From Liolophura sinensis (taxonomy: Eukaryota; Mollusca; Polyplacophora; Chitonida; Chitonidae): 64,000 nucleotides of DNA. The stretch lies in assembly GCF_032854445.1 (NCBI RefSeq), contig NW_027017977.1, positions 114,001 through 178,000 of the forward strand, given 5' to 3'. Positions within the stretch are counted from its first letter, which is position 1. Every line of letters begins with the position of its first letter. Below are positions 23,200-31,862 of the stretch, piece by piece. The translations under genes were made by a program, and so were the position numbers. The notes below the pieces were generated by a model. It was not told the DNA's origin, ran no database searches, and worked only from the letters and a program-made list of their open reading frames with translations.

Positions 23200-24499
23200 A
23201 TGGCAGACTATGACATTGATAACCTGGCATTCGACGACGCCAGAGACGACAAACACGACGACGAACAGACCCCTCTCCCTGCAGGTGATGATGTTCCCGA
23301 GCAACAAACCCGGGGTGCGACCACCAGAAACCTTCAACGAGAGATGACGCAGCCCGCCGTGGATGATTTTTACAATGCCTTGGCGAATAAGTATCGCAGC
23401 CTTGCCAAACCCACTCACTATTACATGAATTTTGAGGTTGTTCAAGGGCGTCTGCAACTTGTGACCCAGACCAGTCTTGCATCATCAACAAAAGAACAGG
23501 TGCACCGCTAGCCCTCTCAACAATCGCCCAGATTAGAGGGGTTGATGTTGTTCGGCAGGAGCTGGGCTTTGTAGACTGGAAACGCAGAGGACAGCCATCA
23601 TCGCTTCCGGCAGCAGTCGCAGCCCTGGAGACAGCAAGATCAGAACTCTGTGCCGCGGCCGCCGAGGCAGATACCATGGAGCTGAAGGATTTAAGCCAAC
23701 CAGCGAAAAAGGCCGCTGATGCTGCCCACACAATGAAAGCAAGCTTTACGGATAGTGAGGCCGAGGGGGCTCTTTCAACCATAAACGACCCTCCTCTTCC
23801 CATGAGAGAACTTCTGGGCTTGACAAGGCACTGCAAATCTCGGAAGGCGAACACGCGAATAACCTCGCCAAGCTGTCAAGTCTCGATAAGGACATCGCAA
23901 AACAAAAATAGAAGTTGGGGGAGGCCCCTGATGAATTCTCCCGGCATCGGATCGCAGACCGGATAAGGAATGTCGAAGACGAGAAGGTCACCCGGCTCGA
24001 AGCAGCCTCTTTAACGGCCGAAGCCCTGCGCATGCAAATACGCCGCATCAAGCAGACGGTCGATCGCATCCTACACAAGGATAGCACTCTGGCCGAGCGC
24101 GTCCGCACCCTCTTCCGGGAGCATGGAATAACCGTGGTCTCCATTCTCACGGCAATTGGGATGACAATCTCGACACTGGGATTAGCGATAAAGTTGGCGC
24201 TGACTGGCGGGTCCGGCAGGGGCATCCAGCCAACGCCACCTCAATCCGACGGGCGTGGTCTTAAAGAATGGGTGAAAAAGCATCTCCAATCCCTTGCGCG
24301 CGCCCTTGGCAAGCTGGCTGGGAAGGCTGCCGCTGCGATTCCGGGTAATATTGGCAGTACTGTGTCCTGGCTACTGAACCTTCTCAGAAAAGCGGCTGGG
24401 TGGCTGGCCGATAATGCCTGTGCTCTAGTCGTCGCAGTAAGTGGCCTATTGCTCGTGACTGTTCGTAAGTATTTAACGCATAGTCCACAACAGCAGTAA
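23200..24499 (+). pseudogene. p5: coiled-coil plus hydrophobic C-terminal protein, frameshifted
   Basis: Unknown function. An acidic N-terminus (MADYDIDNLAFDD) leads into Ala/Glu-rich helical regions. A long amphipathic helix follows (ASLTAEALRMQIRRIKQTVD, about 24000-24060). An apolar segment starts ITVVSILTAIGMTISTLGLA. The C-terminus is strongly hydrophobic and helix-forming (KAAAAIPGNIGSTVSWLLNL), ending at 24499. The frame breaks near 23450-23500 and 23830-23915. The same layout is seen in VLE-2. A membrane-active structural role is possible but not shown. Confidence 0.6.
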
Positions 24500-25702
24500 G
24501 CCGATACCAACCCCAGCGACGACGATAGCTAACTTCTCCGCATCGTGATTCTTTTGGTCTGGAAATAGGGGTTCTTTAGCCGCTTTGCGGCGCGCAGCAA
24601 CATGCTGAACGCGCGCGGTGGGTGGTGGGACGCTTTGTCTGATCCCGTTGTCAGGTGCGCGCTTGTGCAAAGTGGGCGGCACTTTAGCGTTCACACCCTC
24701 ATTGACGCCTAGCTTCTGGTCTTCTGTGGCCACGACGATTTTGTTGTTGTAGTTCGCCACATGGCCGATCTGCAGAAGCATGTCGCCATACACAAAGTCT
24801 ACAGCGCTCCCGGCATACTGTAGCACATCCTGGTAGCGTTTTATAGCAGACGGAAGGTCGATCGGAGAGGAAATAGCGTCTTCAACGTTCGCGGCAAACT
24901 GTTTATGCGCGTCGAAGGCTGTGCCCGTGCCTAGAATACGCGCCCTTGTTTGCGCTTGGGCGCCTAAAATAGCCCACACGTATGACCGTTTGGAATCGTT
25001 TAGGCGCTCTACGCCCGGCAGCGTGAATCCTTGGGATGTGCCGACAATGAACGACGCCCAAGCCTCCTCGGCGTCCTGCTCGATGTAGTCGACGTGGAGC
25101 GCTGTAGGCTTTCTAGGGAACGACATCCTGCTCGGATCGAAGGTCCCATCGTCAATGGGGCTGTAGTCCGTTCTCGTGAAATAGTAATATGCCACTGCGA
25201 GGCCGTGGTTCACCCCACCGCGCCTCCAGTCTGTGTGCGTATCTACGTTGAACTCCCTACAAATCCTCTCATAGGCCCTCTTGTCGTAGGGTTTGTCGAA
25301 TGTCACCCATGCTCTGTCTTGCGGCAGGGGGGCCTTTATGTCTTCCAAGATCCGCCTGACTTGGTAATAAACATGGAACGTGTACAGGGCCCTTATTCGT
25401 TGGTCAAGAAGATGATCTTTTGCAGAGACGCCACAGCCCGTGGTTGCGCACCAGACCGCGAAGTTCACTTGGTTCTGCCAGAATTGCATAGGATTGGTGT
25501 TCCAGGCCTGAACAATGGAATTCCTGGTTATCTTTGGCAGCCGGTACTTGACCAACACATCTGTGAACTGAACCAGAAAGGCCTTCTTTTCATTGATGTA
25601 GATGTCAAATCGCGTGAGCTGCTCTGCGTGGGTTTGGATACTATGAAATGCCCCAGCCTTGTAAGTAGCCTCTCTATTGAATCTATAAACCTCACTGTTC
25701 AT
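24473..25702 (-). CDS. p409: large conserved virion-type protein of unknown function
   Basis: An intact 409-residue frame, also intact in VLE-2 (417 aa), making it the best-preserved large gene of the family. The highly conserved core includes FWQNQVNFAVWCATTGCGVS, RAYERICREFNVD, PGVERLNDS and AILGAQAQTRARILGTGTAF. The C-terminus has a Pro/Arg-rich linker and one membrane-spanning helix (AIVVAGVGIGLLLLWTM) with almost no tail. Hence it is probably a tail-anchored membrane or envelope-associated protein. It is convergent with p5 (27-base overlap) and divergent from the penton-like gene (17 bases apart). Similar proteins occur in other invertebrate genomes, by my recollection. Confidence 0.72.
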   Translation of the reverse strand: MNSEVYRFNREATYKAGAFHSIQTHAEQLTRFDIYINEKKAFLVQFTDVLVKYRLPKITRNSIVQAWNTNPMQFWQNQVNFAVWCATTGCGVSAKDHLLDQRIRALYTFHVYYQVRRILEDIKAPLPQDRAWVTFDKPYDKRAYERICREFNVDTHTDWRRGGVNHGLAVAYYYFTRTDYSPIDDGTFDPSRMSFPRKPTALHVDYIEQDAEEAWASFIVGTSQGFTLPGVERLNDSKRSYVWAILGAQAQTRARILGTGTAFDAHKQFAANVEDAISSPIDLPSAIKRYQDVLQYAGSAVDFVYGDMLLQIGHVANYNNKIVVATEDQKLGVNEGVNAKVPPTLHKRAPDNGIRQSVPPPTARVQHVAARRKAAKEPLFPDQKNHDAEKLAIVVAGVGIGLLLLWTMR

Positions 25703-25719
25703 TGTGGCTATTCCGTAAG

Positions 25720-26386
25720 ATGTTCATCACATTGACTGACATTCTAAATGGGACACAGTAGACGCTGCCTCATGCCCTTAACAACCTCGACGGCCGCCTT
25801 AAAACCGCCCTTCGCGAGATAACATTCTACCCAGCCTGGGTGAATATCCCCTCTGGAGCGGTTTCTTGCTTTATGGCAAACGTGTTGAAGTGCCGACGGG
25901 CTACTACAATGTCTGTGTGCTGGACAATGTCTGTGTGCTGGGTATATTCCGCCCACATGGGGTTTCTCTGAAAATGAATGAAGCTACGGGCCGCCTAGTC
26001 CTTACCCTAGCAATGCCTACCTAAAGCTCCAAGAGCTTGCCCCCATCTTAGGGTTCTCCAACGGGAATATGCCTATAGTGGGGACTGTGGAAGGTGATAA
26101 GTTATCCAACTTGGTCCCACAAAAAAAAGCCTTCGTGCATTTAGATGAACTGAGCACCTCAGAAAACGTGAGAATAACCTCCGGTTTCAGTGGCGGTTCC
26201 ACACTACTTCAGGCCATCGCCGTGACTGGTGAAGGGATTAACTGCGGGAAGGCGGTTTCATTTCCCAACCCAGAGTACAAAGCCTTGCGCGCCGACTATA
26301 TATCGCACTTGACCGTGGCGCTTTTAGATAAAGACGGCGAGTATATGAATGTAGGGTACCTCAGTGCTACCCTAGAAATACAGTGA
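25720..26386 (+). pseudogene. Penton-like minor capsid protein candidate, VLE-1 copy, broken
   Basis: About 220 codons when the frames are followed. The start MFITLTDILNG is followed by LREITFYPAWVN and LAPILGF. The C-terminal part, open from 26069, contains FVHLDELSTSENVRITS and ADYISHLTVALLDKDG. This order resembles single jelly-roll penton or minor capsid proteins of Polintons and adintoviruses, but the assignment is tentative. An early TAG near 25758 and frame changes near 25860 and 26030 disrupt it. Confidence 0.5.
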
Positions 26387-27185
26387 AATACAAGTCTGCG
26401 TGCCTGTCTTTAAGCGACTTGGCAGATGTGTCGGAGTTCGAACTTCAAGGTCAGGAAGGTAAAATCTACGCCTTCCAGTTTCAAAGTGGCAAGTACAACC
26501 GCAAAAAGATTAGGGGGGGGGGGGGCAAGCAAAACCTGCCACGTTTGCTTTCCTTGAAGATGTCTCATCCACTGCAAGAGCGCAGGTCGCCGTCTGAGGT
26601 GAATGAAGAACAAAAACTCTCATTAATTCGCTTTAAAGACCGCTTTGTTCTTACCAGAGCTCGCGACCCCGATTGGTTGATAGATGTGAAGGTGGCCCCG
26701 ATGTTGGTCCAGACCACCGGGGCCGATGTGAAAAAAGTTTTCAACTCTGGAACCACTTTCGTGTCGTACGTACCAACTAGGCGCCCGCCTTGTGGCTTTG
26801 GAAGGAGGAGATTACTTCACACTAACTGCGGCGCCGGATGTAGAGACCCTGCGTCTTGACACGCAAACCGAGTTTGAGGCCACACTACGAATAAATCCTG
26901 GATCTATACTTATCTTAAACATCATACTTGGCTTGGCCTCTCAGCGCCGTTCCTCCATAATTACGGAGTTGAAACTAAAGTGGCCTGCAGAGCATGATGG
27001 AAAGGAGCTCAGACTTACGATCAAATTACCAACCCAGGGCAACCCAGTCATCAAGAGCTCTCTCGCGGATATACGAATCTTCCCAGGGGGCATTTTCAAT
27101 CTCAGTGAAATCTATAAGACTTCGCCGCCTTCGTGTTAGTAATCCCGAGGACAACTTAGAGTTGGCCGAAGTTATTGATTCGTAG
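26387..27185 (+). pseudogene. p6: beta-rich protein of unknown function, frameshifted
   Basis: Matches the 48350-49104 gene of VLE-2. Conserved parts include SPSEVNEEQKL, RDPDWLIDV and RRSSIITELKLKWPAEHDGK. It ends with NPEDNLELAEVIDS at 27185. The frame shifts near 26790 and again near 27110, and a run of 13 Gs lies at 26513-26525 in the 5' part. The true start is unclear because no ATG is conserved between copies. It lies between the penton-like gene and p7 on the same strand. Confidence 0.55.
26513..26525 (+). repeat. G13 homopolymer
   Basis: Thirteen consecutive Gs inside p6 of VLE-1. The corresponding region is deleted in VLE-2. Confidence 0.9.
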
Positions 27186-27195
27186 GACGGACAAT

Positions 27196-27613
27196 ATGGG
27201 AAGGGCGCGGCGCCGACGATCATGGATGACCACCCCTTGGCCCCGACCGCGCTGCCGGAGAGCGTGGCGCACGCCCATCGTCTGCAGTATATCAGCGAAA
27301 TACAGAATCAGCTTGAATCTGAGAGAGATCTCCGTCGAGCCTTGTACAAAAAGTACCGACGCGGTGTCTTAGCCATCGAGGCCCTTGATTCAGCCATGCT
27401 CACGGCCGGTTTGGGCCTAGGGGTTGCAAACCAGGGGCTACTCACAACGATAATTGCAACCCCAGCTGTCTTGGCCTGAAGCAGGAGATACGCGCCAAGT
27501 CTCGTAAGGCATTCAACGCCGTAGAGATCGATGAAAGCACAAAAAAAACGGCTTATAGATCACGGCCGAAAACTAGCCCGGCAAGAACTAAAAAAAAAAC
27601 TCTTTCCGAATGA
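27196..27613 (+). pseudogene. p7: coiled-coil/membrane protein, deleted and frameshifted
   Basis: Matches the intact p7 of VLE-2 (49115-49813). The N-terminal Pro/Thr repeats are shortened. The conserved HAHRLQYISEIQNQLESERD helix and the apolar segment starting AMLTAGLGLGVANQG remain. About 220 bases are missing at about 27478, where short identical sequence (ctgaagcagg type) marks the junction. The C-terminus is off frame near the start and near 27600. Stop at 27611-27613. Confidence 0.65.
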
Positions 27614-27619
27614 TGTTCT

Positions 27620-27632
27620 GGGGGGGGGGGGG
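27620..27632 (+). repeat. G13 homopolymer
   Basis: Thirteen Gs just after the p7 stop; the homologous site in VLE-2 (about 49818) has only short G runs. Confidence 0.9.
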
Positions 27633-27699
27633 TGCCCAGGGGGATTTTGTCTTGGAATGCGGGCAAACTCCTGCTATGTCTCGAGAACCCCGGGTGTAA

Positions 27700-27790
27700 A
27701 AACAATCTGCTTAGTGTGGGGCTCGAACCCATGGTCCAAAAAGCAAAAGGCCTGGTTTATAGCTCAACCTGCTACCAATTAATCACCACC
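27700..27790 (-). other. tRNA-like block with B-box sequence, conserved in both elements
   Basis: Read on the minus strand, it contains an A-box-like segment (ATTGGTAGCAGGTTGAGC) and, about 35 bases on, GGTTCGAGCCC, which fits the RNA polymerase III B-box consensus GGTTCGANNCC. The acceptor and anticodon stems do not form convincingly, so it is not a functional tRNA gene. The block recurs at 49835-49905 in VLE-2, at the same place after p7. Confidence 0.4.
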
Positions 27791-27837
27791 CTAACGGCGG
27801 GCTCCGGATTTTTTGCGCTAGCGACCCACCGTTAGGG
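27789..27837. repeat. Hairpin after p7 in VLE-1
   Basis: ccctaacgg at 27789-27797 and ccgttaggg at 27829-27837 form a perfect 9-bp stem around a loop of about 31 bases that contains a T run. VLE-2 has a related G/C-rich stem at about 49905-49960. Confidence 0.5.
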
Positions 27838-28471
27838 GGGTTAATAGGCGCTGACACATCCCACCACCAATGGGCCATCTACAACACCCCTTGGTAAGGT
27901 CTTTCTGCCTGCGAAACTGTCGAAAGTTGCAGAGATTCCTTAGAAGTGCGTAGAGCCCGACGTTATATGCTGGTAATGTATTCATATACTACACATATAG
28001 GAGACCAAATCCGGGTTCGAGCTAGCAAACATCCCCTTATATACGCAGTATATGAATACACCGCTTACATACAGCGCCATTCACACCTCTGTCAGCCGAT
28101 TGAGCTATATCCCAGGCTCTCGAAACATGGGTTAAATTGGAAGGACTTTTCCGCATAAACACAACATCTCCCATCCTCCCAAAAAATACTGGATCTTATC
28201 AAACAAGACACGCTGAAAAAGACTTTTACATTTATTTTTCATAAAATCCCGTAGTTTAAGCCCTATCCTGGGGAGAAAATCAACTGAATCACCCTATTGT
28301 GCAACACATCCGGTTTACATATAGGCCATATGACTTATCTGTAAAATGCCAACTAGGTCGCCTCGTATCAATGTGTGTATGTAGGCTAGACTTGTAAATA
28401 AACCTATATACACATGTCCCAGGCCGGCTGTGGGCGGGGGCTAATATGTTTATATCTTAGGCACGAAATGG
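27838..28471. other. Right arm unique to VLE-1, no gene recognised
   Basis: This sequence has no counterpart in VLE-2, which carries gene p8 here instead. It contains an inverted repeat (27976-28063) and another B-box-like sequence (gggttcgagctag near 28012). No convincing open frame. Confidence 0.5.
27976..28063. repeat. Long inverted repeat (hairpin) in VLE-1 right arm
   Basis: tgtattcatatact at 27977-27990 is the exact reverse complement of agtatatgaataca at 28049-28062. The pairing extends imperfectly inward through about 25 bases, leaving a loop of roughly 35 bases that includes ccgggttcgagctag. Confidence 0.75.
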
Positions 28472-28546
28472 GGGCTGGGAGCCTCTATTTGCCAAGGGGA
28501 GGGCCCAAGGGGTGGATGGTCCAGAACTCCTATTCTCTATACTACT
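28472..28546 (-). repeat. Right terminal inverted repeat of VLE-1
   Basis: Reverse complement of the left end (15340-15412), with a few substitutions and a short length difference in the GC-rich part. Ends in tactact just before the aaggc duplication. Confidence 0.9.
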
Positions 28547-28551
28547 AAGGC
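28547..28551. repeat. 5-bp target duplication of VLE-1 (right)
   Basis: aaggc, the second copy of 15335-15339; LINE ORF2 resumes here. Confidence 0.85.
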
Positions 28552-29887
28552 TCTCAATATAATTAAGGTCGGGTCTAGCACCGATTGGGGTGCTGACCGA
28601 TCAGTTTTACTTAACTTGTATCGCTCTCTGGTGAGGTCTAAATTGGACTATGGATCCATCATTTACGGTTCCGCTAGGAAGTCCTGTATTAAAATGTTGG
28701 ATCCTGTTTATCACCAAGGTTTGAGGCTCAGCCTTGGTGCTTTTAGAACCTCCCCAGTAGAAAGTATATACGTGGAGGGAAATGAGCCTTCTTTATATCA
28801 CCGACGTATAAAACTGAGCCTTCAATATGCTACTAAGCTTAAAGCTTATCCAACAAACCCTGCCTACGAATGTGTTTTCAATCCATTATATGTAGACAAA
28901 TGTACTAAATGTGGAAGCCAACATTAAACTTGGTGACATAGCTCCGGTTTCTTTTCCGGAGTCGCCTCCATGGCTTCATCCACAGCCTAAATTGATATTT
29001 GATCTACGTAAATATAATAATCCAATACAAATCCTCTTATAATTCAGCAAGGTTTTACTGAAATTAAGGCTAAATATTCGGATTATAAATTTATATATAC
29101 TGATGGGTCAAAATATGGGGACAGAGTTGCTGCTGCAGCTATTTTAGAGCAGCGAGTTGCTTATCTTCGTCTTCCATCCTCTTCGTCAATCTTTTCTGCA
29201 GAGGGCAGGGCTATACTCCTGGCCTTATCATATGTTTCTTCTGGGCATGCCCAGAGGGCAGTGATATGCAGCGACTCGCTTTCTTGCCTTTTGGCAATTC
29301 AGAATAATAAATTTAAAAATCCATTGATCCTCGAAATATTAGCCATGCATAGAAAACAAATTAAAAGAGGTAAAGATATCATATTCTGCTGGATACCAAG
29401 TCATACTGGTATCCATGGAAACACAGTTGTAGACAGGGAGGCAAAGGCTGCCCTAAATCAATCCATATCAAAAGTTAAAAGCCCTTACACTGACGTGTAG
29501 TCAAATATTTTTAAATATATTCGTCGCCTTTGGCAGGGTGAATGGGACTTGCAGATCCATAATAAACTGCGTGCTATTCATCCTGTCATTGGCTACGATG
29601 ACTATACTTACCAAATGTCTCGTAGAGACCAAGCAGTTTTAACTAGGTGTCGTATTGGGCATTCTCATCTAACACACAATTTCATCTTAGATGGGAGCAG
29701 TGCTCCCGAATGTGTTGGATGTGATGCTGAATACGGCATCAAACATATCCTGGTTGACTGTGTGGGCTTTGCCAATGTTCGGGAAAGGTTCTACACAGTC
29801 ATCTCTATATATGAATCATTTGACAGCATCGCTGGTGATGCTGTCATAAAATATTTGAAGGCCAGTCTCCTATATCATAAAATATAA
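28552..29887 (+). pseudogene. LINE copy C ORF2, 3' part (RT thumb, RNase H, Cys/His tail)
   Basis: Continuation of ORF2 after VLE-1. It opens with the segment after the RT core (LNLYRSLVRSKLDYGSIIYG is at about 28610-28670). RNase H follows, with YTDGSK near 29100, CSDSLSCLLA and a DREAKAAL segment. The C-terminal cluster CVGCDAEYGIKHILVDC near 29710 precedes the stop at 29885-29887. It is frameshifted near 28915 and 29030 and has a TAG at about 29498. Confidence 0.9.
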
Positions 29888-30140
29888 ATTTTAATTGTCA
29901 TAAATATCTATATACATATAGATTTATACATGTACTATAACCCTGGTTTTCGAGTTGTAACTCTTATTTTTCTTTTGTGCAATTTTAAACATGTATGTAC
30001 TTTTTGGTCTACTTTTGATGTTCATATCATCATATCGAAAACCTTAACCGTCTCGCGTTTTCACCTTATTCTCGCCACGATATGGCTGAAATATTGCCGA
30101 TGTGGCGTTAAGCCATAATCATTCATTCATTCATTCATTC

Positions 30141-30153
30141 ACTATTGCAACAC
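30141..30153. repeat. Target site duplication of LINE copy C (3' side)
   Basis: actattgcaacac, 12 of 13 identical to 10903-10915. Confidence 0.85.
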
Positions 30154-31430
30154 TTGAATTGTCATGGTATAGCCGAATAAGCCGTTCATAGTTCAGTACC
30201 ATAGTAATTGAATGGGCAGCTGATAGCCTACGGGCTATTCGCTATGCATGCATTTTAGGCCTGTCATTGTTGCATATGTGCAGATTCCTGAAGTTCAAAA
30301 TACTACAGCACACAGAAGTCAAACATATTTGAATTTTATACATATTCTCATTACTTTTCCATAATAAATCGATTACCTGAAAGCTATATTTATTCAATTT
30401 TCATGCTAAATCTTCATGGCTGGCTCCTCTCACTTAGATTAAATTAACGCTTTGTTTTCACCTCCAATGCATTAGTCATGTTACCAAAGAGTGTGCTTAT
30501 CATTGCTCAGAGCAGCTATGGCATCATTGCAAGACTATGAAGAAATCTGTCATTTGGAAATATCTGGCATTCCCAACAGGCCACCGCGCCACCCTGTCAG
30601 TCAAGTACACAAGTAGTACTACAAACTTTTCCATGCATTTAAAGTGGCACTAAACTCCTCTCCCCGACTACTTAACATGTAGGGTGTGAGTAAAACTGCA
30701 TGAAACTTGTCACTGCAGTTTATCATGGGAACGATATGCTATGAGCATAGAATCAAAGTGACATATCTCTATGCTGGCCTATAGTACTAGTCCACTAGTA
30801 CTAGTATTGTATGTTGTGTCTGAGAGTCCAGGACGTCCCTTTTCGTTACCGTGTCATTACCAATATAATTCATGTACAATGCACAGAGTATATCCCTGCA
30901 ATCACTGCCTTACACAACTATGTGTTTACATCAGTTTCAGTTTTGTTTTCAATACGTGTTTACAACATAAAACACAAATAAATAATATAATCAACACATG
31001 TTTAGTACATGTGTATTGGCACGGTAATCTTATAGGTAAGTTTCATTAGTCAGGGCTGTAGGTCACCAGGCCTTGTTCTGAGTGACTGTGTAAACGAACA
31101 TGTTTTATTGACAACTGGGTTCCACAGCAGTGTATATGTACATGTAAACAAATTGTAAACTCTATTATGGTAATTCTTAAATTGATGTATTGTTATCAAA
31201 CATTACATCTGTATTTTGTATTATAAGTTCCTTTATATCAAATTCAATCTGTGGTACAAGCTTTCTGTAATATTGATATTGGCCTCGGTTTTGGTGTGCA
31301 TGTAGTAGGACCATACATTGTGCACTCTCAACAAATGTGCTGTGAAGTTCAGACTGTCAGAAGTCACGTCGATGCACATTGTCAAAAATTCAGGCTTGTT
31401 TGTACACTATATTTTGTTGTATGTATAATT
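30154..31430. other. Intergenic, no gene recognised
   Basis: AT-rich DNA without a convincing gene. About 50 bases at 31152-31202 (ctctattatggtaattctta and flanks) recur in direct orientation at 33705-33755, on the other side of Tc1-like element 2. They may be pieces of an unrecognised repeat family. Confidence 0.5.
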
Positions 31431-31715
31431 CAGTTTTATTTATTTATTTATTTCATTGGTGTTTTACGCCGTACTCAGGAGTATTTCACTTATACGGTGG
31501 TGGCCAGCATTATGGAGGGAGGAAACCAGGCAGAGAACGGGGGAAACCCACGACCATCTGCAGGTTGCCGGCAGACCTTCCCACTTACAGAGAGGAAGCC
31601 AGCATGAGCTGGACTTCAACTCACAGCGACTTCATTGGTGAGAGCCTTCTCGGTCATTCCCTTCTGGTCATTATGCTGCGCTAGCGCGCTAACCAACTGA
31701 GCCACGGAGGCCCAC
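31431..31715 (-). mobile_element. tRNA-derived SINE with target duplication
   Basis: Same family as the SINEs at 217 and 13322. The conserved 3' half (attggtgttttacgccgtac on the plus strand) is near 31456 and the tRNA-like head near 31685-31713. The 3' tail is TTTA repeats on the plus strand. The 9-bp repeat tgtataatt lies at 31422-31430 and 31716-31724. Confidence 0.85.
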
Positions 31716-31862
31716 TGTATAATTTAAGCGTAGTAGTTTAACTGTGTCTAGTAATGTTAAGCATTTATACAGTGTATTCTGTCACTGTTTTCCTTCCTGG
31801 CTGTAACCCAAAGTTTAACTTTACGTACTACTTAAGCTTATAATCAATTTATTACACACATA

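Larger units (their letters stand above)
15340..28546 (+). mobile_element. VLE-1: Maverick/Polinton- or adintovirus-like element
   Basis: A 13,207-bp virus-like element inserted in LINE copy C. It has terminal inverted repeats of about 73 bp beginning AGTAGTATAGAGAATAGGAG and a 5-bp target duplication. It encodes a family B DNA polymerase, a retroviral-type integrase, a packaging ATPase, a candidate capsid protein and a penton-like protein, along with at least seven smaller conserved proteins. This gene set is the hallmark of self-synthesising Maverick/Polinton elements and related adintoviruses. Base composition is visibly more GC-rich than the surrounding LINE DNA. Most genes are broken here. 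VLE-2 (36287-50866) is the sister copy. Confidence 0.93.
10916..30140 (+). mobile_element. Full-length I/Nimb-like LINE copy C, hosting a SINE and VLE-1
   Basis: This LINE has the same structure as copy B, on the plus strand. It comprises a 5' UTR (10916-11483), ORF1 (11484-12809), ORF2 (12809-15339 and 28552-29887), a 3' UTR and TCATT repeats at 30119-30140. It is split by a SINE at 13322-13565 and by the 13.2-kb virus-like element at 15340-28546. Without these the LINE is about 5.8 kb, matching copy B. A 13-bp near-perfect target duplication brackets the whole composite, which proves that the LINE inserted first. Confidence 0.92.

Noticed and set aside
23185-23200. Upstream start of p5 at 23185
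   Set aside because: The ATG at 23200 (MADY) is the one conserved in VLE-2 (45154).
15340-28546. Bacterial or phage contamination because of compact GC-rich genes
   Set aside because: The element has a target duplication inside a eukaryotic LINE and its genes match eukaryotic virus-like element types.
15340-28546. LTR retrotransposon or retrovirus because of the integrase
   Set aside because: Ends are inverted, not direct; no reverse transcriptase belongs to the element, only to the LINE around it.
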